20,054 nucleotides of DNA from Noviherbaspirillum_A sp963522035 (GTDB lineage: Bacteria; Pseudomonadota; Gammaproteobacteria; Burkholderiales; Burkholderiaceae_D): positions 1 to 20,054 of the forward strand of contig CAUQYP010000063.1 of the NCBI GenBank assembly GCA_963522035.1. Direction: 5' to 3'. Shown piece after piece: positions 7,288 to 14,380 of the stretch (positions are counted from its first letter, which is position 1; each line of letters starts with the position of its first letter). The position numbers and the translations under genes are program-made. Below the pieces are notes generated by a model. It was not told the DNA's origin. It ran no database searches and saw only the letters and a program-made list of their open reading frames with translations.

Positions 7288-8706
7288 ATGTACATCAACG
7301 CAAAAACGAGGCGGCTGCGCCCCGTCTGCGCCGCGCTGGCGGGACTGGTGCTGAGCGGGTGCGCCACATTTTCCCAAGACGGCGGGCTGGATGCCGTCTC
7401 CGCGCTGACCACGGAACGCACCGGCCATGCGGTGCAGCGGCAGGCACCCGACGGCAACGACAAGACCACGCGCGCGGCCATTGCCGAATTGCTGGCAAGG
7501 CCTCTGACGCCAGAGTCCGCCGTGCGCATCGCGCTGGCCAACAACCCGGGCCTGCAGGCCGCGCTCGCCGAACTGGGCGTGGCCGAGGCCGACCTGGTGC
7601 AGGCCGGCCGCTTGCGCAACCCGGGGTTTTCCTACGGTCGCCTGCGGGGTGGCGAAGACATCGAGATCGAGCGCAGCATCGTGTTCGACTTGGTCGGGCT
7701 CCTGACCCTGCCGCTGCGCAGCAATATCGAAAGCCGGCGCTTCGAGCAGGCGAAGCTGCACGCCGCGAGCCAGGCGGTGCAACTGGCCATGGACACCCGC
7801 AAGGCCTGGTTTACCGCCGTGGCCGCGCGCCAGTCCGAAGAATTCGCGGGCCAGGTCGCCACTGCCGCGGAAGCGGGCGCCGAGCTGGCGCAGCGCTTGC
7901 GCCGGGTCGGCAACTGGAGCCGGCTGGACCAGGCGCGGGAACAGGCTTTCCATGCGGACGCCACCGCGCAACTGGCCCGCGCCCGCCACCAGGCCACTGC
8001 CGCGCGTGAACAGTTATCCCGCCTCATGGGGATATGGGGCGCCGACGCCGGTTACGCGCTTCCGGAGCGGTTGCCCGACCTGCCGAAAACGCCGGACGCC
8101 GCCGCCGGCATCGAGTCGCGCGCGATGGCGCAGCGGCTCGATGTGCAGATGGCCAGGCGCAATGCCGAAGCCACGGCCAGCGCGCTGGGCCTGAGCCGCG
8201 CCACCGGCGTCATCAATGTGTTCGATGCCGGCTATGCCAACAAGAGCGAGACCGGCAGCCCGCGCTCGAACGGCTACGAGATTTCCCTGGAGCTGCCGCT
8301 GTTCGACTGGGGCGGCGCGCGCATCGCCCGCGCCGAAGCGACCTATATGCAGGCAGTCCACCGCACGGCAGACATCGCGGTCCGGGCGCGCTCGGAAGTG
8401 CGCGAGGCCTACTCGGCCTACCGCACCAGCCACGACATCGCCCGCCATTACCGCGACGAGGTGGTTCCGTTGCGCAAGCAGATTTCCGACGAGGTCCTGC
8501 TGCGCTACAACGGCATGCTTGCCAGCGTGTTCGAACTGCTGGCCGACGCCCGCGACCAGGTCGGCAGCGTCAATGCCGCCATCGACGCCCAACGGGACTT
8601 CTGGATTGCCGAGACCAGCCTGCAGGCCGCCATCCATGGCACAGGCGGCGGCGTTGCCGAATTGCGCAGCGCTGCCGCCGCCCCGACCCCGGCCCGCGCA
8701 CATTGA
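7288..8706 (+). CDS. TolC-family outer-membrane lipoprotein
   Basis: This 472-residue protein of the outer-membrane efflux factor (OEP/TolC) superfamily is anchored as a lipoprotein. The lipobox LSGC places the lipidated Cys at residue 25. Two OEP repeats are recognisable: an early coiled coil beginning LTPESAVRIALANNPGLQAALAELGVAEADLVQAG, and a second from about residue 280 containing the typical LELPLFDWGGARIARAEA. The ATG at 7288 was chosen because AAGGA lies 8 bp upstream; the ATG at 7282 would be only 2 bp from it. The same leader pattern recurs before the next two genes. Family members normally serve RND or ABC exporters through a membrane-fusion protein, but neither partner is encoded here. 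It may borrow a distant pump or act with the oxidase as PcoB-like proteins do; both are inference. Fold assignment is secure. Confidence 0.88.
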   Translation: MYINAKTRRLRPVCAALAGLVLSGCATFSQDGGLDAVSALTTERTGHAVQRQAPDGNDKTTRAAIAELLARPLTPESAVRIALANNPGLQAALAELGVAEADLVQAGRLRNPGFSYGRLRGGEDIEIERSIVFDLVGLLTLPLRSNIESRRFEQAKLHAASQAVQLAMDTRKAWFTAVAARQSEEFAGQVATAAEAGAELAQRLRRVGNWSRLDQAREQAFHADATAQLARARHQATAAREQLSRLMGIWGADAGYALPERLPDLPKTPDAAAGIESRAMAQRLDVQMARRNAEATASALGLSRATGVINVFDAGYANKSETGSPRSNGYEISLELPLFDWGGARIARAEATYMQAVHRTADIAVRARSEVREAYSAYRTSHDIARHYRDEVVPLRKQISDEVLLRYNGMLASVFELLADARDQVGSVNAAIDAQRDFWIAETSLQAAIHGTGGGVAELRSAAAAPTPARAH

Positions 8707-8717
8707 AAGGAATGACC

Positions 8718-10085
8718 ATGGTCACACGCAGACATTTTTTCACGGGCGCCGCCGCACTGGCCGGCGCCACGGCAGTCAGCCGCCTGGGCGCCGCCACCCT
8801 GCCCGAAGCGGCGAGCATGGACAGCGCGGCCACGCAGGCGCCGTCCTTGCCGTCCACCGGCCGTCCCTACAACCCGGTCGTTACCCTGAACGGCTGGTCG
8901 CTGCCATGGCGCATGAAGAACGGCGTCAAGGAATTCCACCTGGTCGCCGAACCGGTGGTGCGGGAGATGGCGCCGGGCATGAAGGCCAACCTGTGGGGTT
9001 ACAACGGCCAGTCGCCCGGCCCTACCATCGAGGTGGTGGAAGGCGACCGGGTCCGCATCTTCGTCACCAACCGGCTGCCGGAAGAGACCAGCATTCACTG
9101 GCACGGCCAGCGCCTGCCCAACGGCATGGACGGCGTGGCGGGCCTGACCCAGCCCGGCATCCCGCCCGGCAAGACCTTCGTCTACGAGTTCGAGGCCAGG
9201 CGGCCCGGCACCTTCATGTATCACCCGCATGCCGACGAGATGGTGCAGATGGCCATGGGCATGATGGGCTTCTGGGTCACGCACCCGAGGAATGCCGGCT
9301 TCATGAAGGTCGACCGCGACTTCGTTTTCTTGCTGGGCAATTACGACATCGCGCCGGGCAGCTATACACCCAAGACCAGCACCATGCTGGACTTCAACCT
9401 GTGGACCATCAACACCCGCGTCTTCCCCGGCGTCGATTCGATGAATGTGCGCCAGGGCGACCGGGTGCGCATCCGCATCGGCAACCTGAGCATGACCAAT
9501 CACCCGTTCCACCTGCACGGCCACGAGTTCGTCACCACGGGCACCGACGGCGGCTGGCTCAGGCCGGAGGCGCGCTTTCCGGAAGTGACGGTGGATGTCG
9601 GCGTCGGCCAGATGCGGGCGATCGAGTTCGACGCCACCGACCCCGGCGACTGGCCCTTCCATTGCCACAAGTCGCATCACACGATGAACGCAATGGGCCA
9701 TGACGTGCCGACCATGATAGGCGTGGAGCAGAGGGACATCGCCAAAAAGATCAATCGGCTGGTCCCGGACTACATGGCCATGGGCGAGCGTGGCGGTTCC
9801 ATGGGCAGCATGGAAATGCCCTTGCCCGACAACACGCTGCCGATGATGACCGGCGCCGGCCCGTTCGGCAACATCGAGATGGGCGGCATGTTTACCACCG
9901 TGAAGATCCGCCGCGACCAGAAGCCGGGCGACTATCGCGACCCGGGCTGGTACCGGCATCCGCAGGGCACGGTGGCCTACGAGTGGACCGGCGACATGCC
10001 GGCGGCGGCGCAGGCGCCCGATTCTGGCAGGCCGGTGCCGGGGGTGGAGCTGAACGTGCGCAAGCCAAGCGGCCACAATCATTGA
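8718..10085 (+). CDS. Tat-exported two-domain multicopper oxidase
   Basis: This 455-residue periplasmic oxidase probably oxidises Cu(I) to the less harmful Cu(II). The twin-arginine signal TRRHFF sits at residues 3-8, as expected for an enzyme exported folded with copper. All four copper-binding motifs are intact: HWHG (127-130), HPHAD (169-173), HPFHLHGH (262-269) and HCHKSHHTMNAM (315-326). Met326 is the likely axial T1 ligand. Only about 90 residues separate the second and third motifs, so there are two cupredoxin domains rather than the three of CueO or PcoA. Known two-domain oxidases work as trimers with the trinuclear site between subunits. A Met-rich tail (about 355-395) resembles copper-recruiting segments. 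AAGGA lies 6 bp before the ATG at 8718; the in-frame ATG at 8712 abuts it directly. Substrate is inferred from the operon. Confidence 0.9.
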   Translation: MVTRRHFFTGAAALAGATAVSRLGAATLPEAASMDSAATQAPSLPSTGRPYNPVVTLNGWSLPWRMKNGVKEFHLVAEPVVREMAPGMKANLWGYNGQSPGPTIEVVEGDRVRIFVTNRLPEETSIHWHGQRLPNGMDGVAGLTQPGIPPGKTFVYEFEARRPGTFMYHPHADEMVQMAMGMMGFWVTHPRNAGFMKVDRDFVFLLGNYDIAPGSYTPKTSTMLDFNLWTINTRVFPGVDSMNVRQGDRVRIRIGNLSMTNHPFHLHGHEFVTTGTDGGWLRPEARFPEVTVDVGVGQMRAIEFDATDPGDWPFHCHKSHHTMNAMGHDVPTMIGVEQRDIAKKINRLVPDYMAMGERGGSMGSMEMPLPDNTLPMMTGAGPFGNIEMGGMFTTVKIRRDQKPGDYRDPGWYRHPQGTVAYEWTGDMPAAAQAPDSGRPVPGVELNVRKPSGHNH

Positions 10086-10106
10086 TCGAAGAGGAAAGGA
10101 ATCACC

Positions 10107-10415
10107 ATGAAGGCAATGCGTAATACCTTGTTTGCTGCGGCACTGATGCTGGCATTTGCGCCGGCCGTGCATGCACAACCGGCCGCGGCCGACGAGATGT
10201 CGGCCGGCGAAGTCAGGAAAGTCGACAAGGCCGCCGGCAAGATGACGATCCGGCACGGACCGCTGAAGAACCTCGGCATGGATGCGATGACGATGGTGTT
10301 CCGCGTGCAGGATCCGGCGATGCTCGACCAGGTCAAGGCAGGCGACCGCATCGGCTTTGTTGCAGGGCAGGCTGGAGGCCAGTTGACTGTCATCCAGCTT
10401 AAAAAGCAGGAATGA
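10107..10415 (+). CDS. cusF: CusF-like periplasmic copper chaperone
   Basis: This 102-residue exported protein is of the CusF family, small beta-barrel proteins that bind Cu(I)/Ag(I) in the periplasm. The signal peptide ends near residue 23 (AVHA). The mature domain contains GEVRKVDKAAGKMTIRHGPLKNLGMDAMTMVFRV. Aligned with E. coli CusF, His50, Met61 and Met63 match the three metal ligands. The Trp that caps copper in E. coli is Met58 here, which could give a His-Met3 site. AAAGGA with 6-bp spacing precedes the ATG. It is the last gene of the operon, 21 bp after the oxidase stop, and is followed by a strong hairpin. No CusA or CusB is present, so copper may pass to the oxidase or the TolC-like protein instead; that is inference. 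Confidence 0.87.
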   Translation: MKAMRNTLFAAALMLAFAPAVHAQPAAADEMSAGEVRKVDKAAGKMTIRHGPLKNLGMDAMTMVFRVQDPAMLDQVKAGDRIGFVAGQAGGQLTVIQLKKQE

Positions 10416-10427
10416 CACGCTGAACCG

Positions 10428-10462
10428 AAGCGCCATGCGCGCGTCAGACCCGCATGGCGCTT
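10428..10462 (+). terminator. Strong hairpin ending the copper operon, overlapping the next promoter
   Basis: AAGCGCCATGCG and CGCATGGCGCTT form a perfect 12-bp stem with an 11-base loop, starting 12 bp after the cusF stop. The last two bases of the stem are the first two of the copZ -35 element (TTGACC at 10461). A run of T residues is missing, so termination may be partial. Confidence 0.6.
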
Positions 10463-10491
10463 GACCTTCCCGCCACCGGAAGGTCTAGAGT
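10461..10491 (+). promoter_or_regulatory. CueR-type promoter of copZ
   Basis: TTGACC and TAGAGT are separated by 19 bp. The operator is a perfect dyad, GACCTTCC-N7-GGAAGGTC, the only perfect one of the four in this window, suggesting the tightest CueR binding. The start codon lies 30 bp after the -10. Confidence 0.85.
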
Positions 10492-10521
10492 GAAAATTCG
10501 ATCATTCAAGGAAAACCCATC

Positions 10522-10728
10522 ATGTACGAACTCCAAGTGGAAGGCATGACCTGCGGCGGATGCGTGCGCAGTGTGACGAAATCGGTGCAATCGGTCGACG
10601 GCAATGCAACAGTCGAAGTAGACCTGGCGTCGAAGAAGGTCAGGGTCGACACGCAGGCCGGGCTGGATGCGGTGAAGGCTGCGATCAGCGAGGCGGGTTA
10701 TGAGGTGACGGCGGGCGCGGCGGTTTGA
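10522..10728 (+). CDS. copZ: Copper metallochaperone, CopZ type
   Basis: This 68-residue cytoplasmic protein is a single heavy-metal-associated (HMA) domain. The GMTCGGC loop puts the Cu(I)-binding cysteines at 11 and 14, and the usual ferredoxin-like pattern continues to AISEAGYEV. Its job is to carry Cu(I) to the HMA domains of a CopA ATPase, which is encoded 3.5 kb away under the same type of promoter. AAGGAAAA lies upstream of the ATG. It forms its own transcript from the promoter at 10461, with possible read-through from the upstream operon. Mercuric MerP-like proteins share the fold, but MerP is exported and this protein has no signal peptide. Confidence 0.92.
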   Translation: MYELQVEGMTCGGCVRSVTKSVQSVDGNATVEVDLASKKVRVDTQAGLDAVKAAISEAGYEVTAGAAV

Positions 10729-10829
10729 TGGCCGGCCGAGCGCACCAACGCATGTTTGCAAATGAACATGCCACGGCGTATCTGGACAGCAATGCACACG
10801 AAACTGGCGCACGATTGCTCCGCACGGCG

Positions 10830-10848
10830 CGTGTGATAAATTCATACG
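10830..10848 (+). promoter_or_regulatory. Possible operator of the toxin-antitoxin operon
   Basis: CGTGTGA and TCATACG form an imperfect inverted repeat (6 of 7 pairs) around five A/T bases, 28 bp before the antitoxin ATG. ParD-type antitoxins usually repress their own promoter at such palindromes. The AT-rich centre may include the -10. Binding is inferred. Confidence 0.35.
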
Positions 10849-10875
10849 ATTGACGCTTATTCTGGAGCCTTTATC

Positions 10876-11121
10876 ATGGAAACTGTGCGCAAGACCATTA
10901 CTTTGACCAATAAGCAGGCTGCCTGGATCAAATCGCAAATCGACGCCGGGCACTATACCGATGACAGCGAATACATCCGCGACCTTATCCGACGCGAGCA
11001 GGAACGAAACGGCGAAATCGAGGCAATCCGCACTGCCTTGATTGAAGGCGAGGCCAGTGGAGAGCCAGAATCGTTTGACGCCACCGAATTCAAGCGGCGA
11101 ATGCTCGCTACGCATGGCTGA
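10876..11121 (+). CDS. parD: ParD-type ribbon-helix-helix antitoxin
   Basis: This 81-residue antitoxin has an N-terminal ribbon-helix-helix DNA-binding domain (TVRKTITLTNKQAAWIKSQIDAGHYTDDSEYIRDLIRREQER, typical of ParD/CC2985-type proteins). The C-terminal arm, residues 45-81, is charged and would wrap the toxin. GGAG precedes the ATG at a normal distance. It overlaps the toxin gene by 8 bp, the usual coupling that ensures antitoxin is made first. It should neutralise the ParE-like toxin and repress the pair's promoter. Its position between copZ and cueR suggests insertion into an existing copper cluster. Confidence 0.88.
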   Translation: METVRKTITLTNKQAAWIKSQIDAGHYTDDSEYIRDLIRREQERNGEIEAIRTALIEGEASGEPESFDATEFKRRMLATHG

Positions 11122-11404
11122 GTACCGCCTTGCGTCAGCCGCCAGGCACGACCTTGAAACAATCTGGCTTTACACCTTTCGGCAGTGGGGCGTCGATCAG
11201 GCCGATCGTTATATCGATGTCCTGACCGCGAGTTTTTCCGAATTGGCGCAGCTACCCGAAGCAGCGCCGTCATGTAGCCATATTCGGCCAGGCTATCGTC
11301 GCCGGAGCGTTGAACGGCACATGATTTATTTTCGCATTACAGAGTACGGCATTGCTATTATGCGCATCCTTCACGAGCGCATGCACGCGCCACGTTACCT
11401 GTAG
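11114..11404 (+). CDS. parE: ParE/RelE-superfamily toxin
   Basis: This 96-residue toxin belongs to the ParE branch of the RelE/ParE fold. Features include the N-terminal YRLASAARHDLETIWLYTFRQWG, the central AQLPEAAPSCSHIRPGYRRRSVERHMIYFRI, and the C-terminal IAIMRILHERMHAPRYL, where RILHERM is a common ParE signature. Known ParE proteins poison DNA gyrase; RelE relatives cleave mRNA, and the sequence does not fully separate them, but pairing with ParD favours gyrase. The ATG at 11114 lies inside the end of parD. An in-frame ATG at 11042 would extend it into the antitoxin and break the family length. The gene converges on cueR with a 33-bp gap and no clear terminator. Confidence 0.88.
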   Translation: MAEYRLASAARHDLETIWLYTFRQWGVDQADRYIDVLTASFSELAQLPEAAPSCSHIRPGYRRRSVERHMIYFRITEYGIAIMRILHERMHAPRYL

Positions 11405-11437
11405 TTAAACGCCGGCTGGCCCAACATCAGCTCCCAC

Positions 11438-11836
11438 TCAATGCCGCAACCCCGCCGCCAAATCTTCAATGATCGGGCAGTCCGGCCTGTTGTCGCCATG
11501 GCAGCAGTCGGCCAGCTGCTGCAACTGGTCGCGGATCGATTGCAGCTTTTCGATGTCGCGGTCCAGCTCCGCGATGTACTGGCCCGCCAGCTGCTTCACG
11601 TCGCCGCTCTTGCGGCCGCGGTCTTCCCACAGGCTCAGCAGCGTCTTGATGCGCTCGATCGAAAAGCCGAGGTCGCGTGAACGCTTGATGAAGCGCAGCG
11701 TGCGGATGTCCTTGTCGCTGTATTGCCGGTAGCCGGCATCGGTGCGGCTTGCCGCCGATATCAGGCCGATGCTCTCGTAATAGCGAATCATCTTCGCGTT
11801 GACCCCCGCCGCTTCGGCTGCCTGTCCTATGTTCAT
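11438..11836 (-). CDS. cueR: Cu(I)-responsive MerR-family regulator CueR
   Basis: This 132-residue activator has an N-terminal MerR helix-turn-helix (MNIGQAAEAAGVNAKMIRYYESIGLISAASRTDAGYRQYSDKDI), a long dimerisation helix, and a metal loop CCHGDNRPDC. Cys112 and Cys120 fall at the same numbers as the Cu(I) ligands of E. coli CueR, which strongly supports monovalent copper, silver or gold sensing. Its ATG overlaps the copA stop codon by 4 bp (ATGA), so it is translated from the copA mRNA and is probably autoregulated through the copA promoter at 14291-14321. It is the natural regulator for the four 19-bp-spacer promoters in this window. There is an extra Cys111, also seen in other CueR proteins. 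Confidence 0.94.
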   Translation of the reverse strand: MNIGQAAEAAGVNAKMIRYYESIGLISAASRTDAGYRQYSDKDIRTLRFIKRSRDLGFSIERIKTLLSLWEDRGRKSGDVKQLAGQYIAELDRDIEKLQSIRDQLQQLADCCHGDNRPDCPIIEDLAAGLRH

Positions 11837-14265
11837 GGCTTGCTCCGTTGACCCTGTTTGTCCGTATGCCCGTGCGGCTTCCAGCGTTTCAGCAGCAGCG
11901 CATTGCTGACCACGCTGACCGAGCTTAATGCCATGGCCGCGCCGGCGATCACCGGGTTGAGCAGGCCGAACGCCGCCAGCGGAATGCCGACCAGGTTGTA
12001 GATGAATGCCCAGAACAGGTTCTGGCGTATCTTGCCGTAGGTGCGCCGGGAAATGTCAATCGCGTCCGCCACCAGTCCGGGGTCGCCGCGCATCAGCGTG
12101 ATGCCGGCGGTATGCATGGCGACGTCGGTGCCGGTCGACATCGCGATGCCGACATCGGCCGACGCCAGCGCCGGCGCGTCGTTGATGCCGTCGCCGACCA
12201 TCGCCACTTTCCTGCCCCCGTCCCTGAGTGCAGCGACGACGTTGGCCTTGTCGGCCGGCAGCACCTCCGCCCGGAAGTCGTCGATGCCCACCGCTTCCGC
12301 CACCGCCCTGGCGCTGCCCCGGTTGTCGCCGGTCAGCATGACCGACTCGATGCCGGCATCCCGCAGGCGCTGCACCGCAGCCTTCGCAGACGGCTTGAGC
12401 GTATCGCCGAAGGCCAGCAGCCCGGCGAGCATGGCGTTGCCCGCGGCCCCGACCGCCAGCCAGGACACCGTGCGCCCGGCATTCTCATGCTGCTGCGCCA
12501 GTTCTTCCAGCGGCCCGGTCGCCAGGCCAATTTCCTGCATCAGGCGACGGTTGCCGAGATAGACCGTGGCGCCGTCGACGTCGGCCTGCACGCCGCGGCC
12601 GGGCAAGGCCTGGGCACGGGAAGCGGGCTGCAGCGCGACGCCCTGCCTTTGCGCTTCGGCTTCCACGGCCTTCGCCAGCGGATGGTCGCTGTATTGCTGG
12701 ACCGCGCGCGCCAGCGCCAGCACGGCGTGGCCGGCGCCGGCCACGGTTTCCACCGCAACGACGGCGGGCTTGCCCTCGGTCAGCGTGCCGGTCTTGTCGA
12801 AGGCCACGACCTTGACCGCGTGCGCGGTTTCCAGCGCTTCCGCGTCCTTGATCAGGATGCCGTACTTCGCCGCGACGCCGGTGCCGGCCATGATGGAGGT
12901 TGGTGTCGCCAGCCCCAGCGCGCACGGACAGGCGATGACCTGCACCGCGACCGCGTTGAGCAGCGCCTGCTGCCAGTCGCCGCTCAGGAGGCCCCAGGCC
13001 AGCAGCGTCACCGCGGACACCAGCAGCACCACCGGCACGAACACGGCGCTGACCTTGTCGACCAGCCGCTGGATGGGCGCCTTGACCGCCTGCGCGTCTT
13101 CCACCAGGCGGATGATCTGCGAGAGCATGGTTTCGCCGCCGACCGCGGTTGCCCTGAGCAGCAGCATGCCCTCCGCATTGACCGCGCCGCCGGTGACCTT
13201 GTCGCCGGCATTCCTGGCCACCGGCAGGCTCTCGCCGGTGATCAGCGACTCGTCCAGGTGGCTGCTGCCCTCGACCACCATGCCGTCCACCGGCACGCGG
13301 CTGCCGGGCCGCACCACGACGATGTCGCCGACTTGCACCTGGCCCACCGGGACCACGCGTTCACTGCCATCGCGCCGGACGACGGCGTCGGTCGAGCGCA
13401 GCGCTTCCAGCGCATGCAGCGCGGCGACGGTCTGGTGCTTGGCCCGCGCTTCCAGCCATTTGCCCAGCAACACCAGCGTGATGACCACTGCCGACGACTC
13501 GAAGTAAAGATGGCCCATGCCCTGGTGCCCGTGATCGCCGAAGAGCAGGTAGACCGACAACGCATACGCCGCGCTGGTGCCCAGCGCCACCAGCAGGTCC
13601 ATGTTGCCGGTGCGGGCCAGCAGCGCCTTCCAGCCGGCCTTGTAGAAGCGCGCGCCCAGCCAGAACTGGACCGGCGTCGCCAGCGCCATCTGCAGCCAGC
13701 CGGGCAAGGCCCAGTCGTAGCCGAAAGGCATGAACAGCATGGGCGCGAGCAGCGGCAGGCTCAGCAGCACGGAAACCGCGACCGGCCACCAGGTCGGCAG
13801 AGCACCGGACTCTGGCAAGCGGGCGGCATCGCTGGCGGCGGCCTCGTAGCCGGCCTTCTCCACCGCTGCGACCAGCGCCTCGACCGGGACGCCGACTGCG
13901 GTAACCTGCGCCTTCTCGGTCGCCAGGTTGACCGAGGCGCCGGTCACGCCCGGCACCTTCTTCAACGCCTTTTCCACCCGGGCCACGCAGGAAGCGCAGG
14001 TCATGCCCGAGATCGACAGCGAGACGCTGTCGGCCGGCACGTCATAGCCGGCCTTCTCGACCGCGGCCGACAAGGCGCCGAACGGCATGTCGCGCTGCGC
14101 CCGCACCGTGGCCTTTTCAGTGGCCAGGTTAATCGATGCGCTTTCCACGCCGGGCACTGCCGCCAGGGCTTTTTCAACCCGCGCCACGCAGGACGCGCAG
14201 GTCATGCCGTCGACCCTGAAGCTCAGGTCGACCAGGTTGGAAGCGGGTTCAACAGTCGTGCTCAT
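11833..14265 (-). CDS. copA: Cu(I)-exporting P1B-type ATPase
   Basis: This 810-residue inner-membrane pump hydrolyses ATP to move Cu(I) from cytoplasm to periplasm. Two N-terminal HMA domains carry GMTCASC (Cys23/26 and Cys90/93). The membrane part follows from about residue 160. The transport motif CPC is at 446-448 (IACPCALGLATP), the phosphorylated Asp is D490 in DKTGTLTEGK, the nucleotide-domain His-Pro is in QYSDHPLAKA, and the hinge motif GDGINDAP is around 691-698. All catalytic signatures are intact. AGGAG lies before the ATG at 14265. The CueR-type promoter is 26-56 bp upstream. It is the first gene of copA-cueR and should receive copper from CopZ (10522-10728). Length and domain order are normal for proteobacterial CopA with two HMA domains. 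Confidence 0.96.
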   Translation of the reverse strand: MSTTVEPASNLVDLSFRVDGMTCASCVARVEKALAAVPGVESASINLATEKATVRAQRDMPFGALSAAVEKAGYDVPADSVSLSISGMTCASCVARVEKALKKVPGVTGASVNLATEKAQVTAVGVPVEALVAAVEKAGYEAAASDAARLPESGALPTWWPVAVSVLLSLPLLAPMLFMPFGYDWALPGWLQMALATPVQFWLGARFYKAGWKALLARTGNMDLLVALGTSAAYALSVYLLFGDHGHQGMGHLYFESSAVVITLVLLGKWLEARAKHQTVAALHALEALRSTDAVVRRDGSERVVPVGQVQVGDIVVVRPGSRVPVDGMVVEGSSHLDESLITGESLPVARNAGDKVTGGAVNAEGMLLLRATAVGGETMLSQIIRLVEDAQAVKAPIQRLVDKVSAVFVPVVLLVSAVTLLAWGLLSGDWQQALLNAVAVQVIACPCALGLATPTSIMAGTGVAAKYGILIKDAEALETAHAVKVVAFDKTGTLTEGKPAVVAVETVAGAGHAVLALARAVQQYSDHPLAKAVEAEAQRQGVALQPASRAQALPGRGVQADVDGATVYLGNRRLMQEIGLATGPLEELAQQHENAGRTVSWLAVGAAGNAMLAGLLAFGDTLKPSAKAAVQRLRDAGIESVMLTGDNRGSARAVAEAVGIDDFRAEVLPADKANVVAALRDGGRKVAMVGDGINDAPALASADVGIAMSTGTDVAMHTAGITLMRGDPGLVADAIDISRRTYGKIRQNLFWAFIYNLVGIPLAAFGLLNPVIAGAAMALSSVSVVSNALLLKRWKPHGHTDKQGQRSKP

Positions 14266-14290
14266 GGCGCTCTCTCCTATTCAGATACCA

Positions 14291-14321
14291 AGGATAGACC
14301 TTCCAACGATGGCAAGGTCAA
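14291..14321 (-). promoter_or_regulatory. CueR-type promoter of copA-cueR
   Basis: On the minus strand TTGACC and TATCCT are separated by 19 bp. The dyad GACCTTGC-N7-GGAAGGTC has one substitution from a perfect inverted repeat. It lies in the 106-bp gap between copA and the upstream minus-strand gene, so copA-cueR can be expressed independently of that gene. Confidence 0.85.
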
Positions 14322-14341
14322 GCGCGATCGACATGTTGCAC

Positions 14342-14380
14342 GGACGGTTGGCGCCGTCCATGCCGCCTGCGTCAGGCGGC
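14342..14380 (-). terminator. Tandem GC hairpins after the Fur-box gene
   Basis: One stem, GCCGCCTG with CAGGCGGC around three bases (14362-14380), overlaps the stop codon at 14372. A second, GGACGG with CCGTCC around six bases (14342-14359), follows on the minus strand. Neither has a T-tract. They may separate this transcript from copA, but intrinsic termination is uncertain. Confidence 0.4.

Noticed and set aside
6509..10415. A full Cus or Pco/Cop resistance operon
   Set aside because: There is no RND transporter, membrane-fusion protein, PcoB, PcoC or PcoD homologue, and the oxidase has two rather than three cupredoxin domains.
8505..10436. A 643-codon minus-strand frame opposite the oxidase
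   Set aside because: Its His-rich translation mirrors the codons of the real plus-strand genes. The plus strand carries all multicopper oxidase motifs and proper ribosome binding sites.
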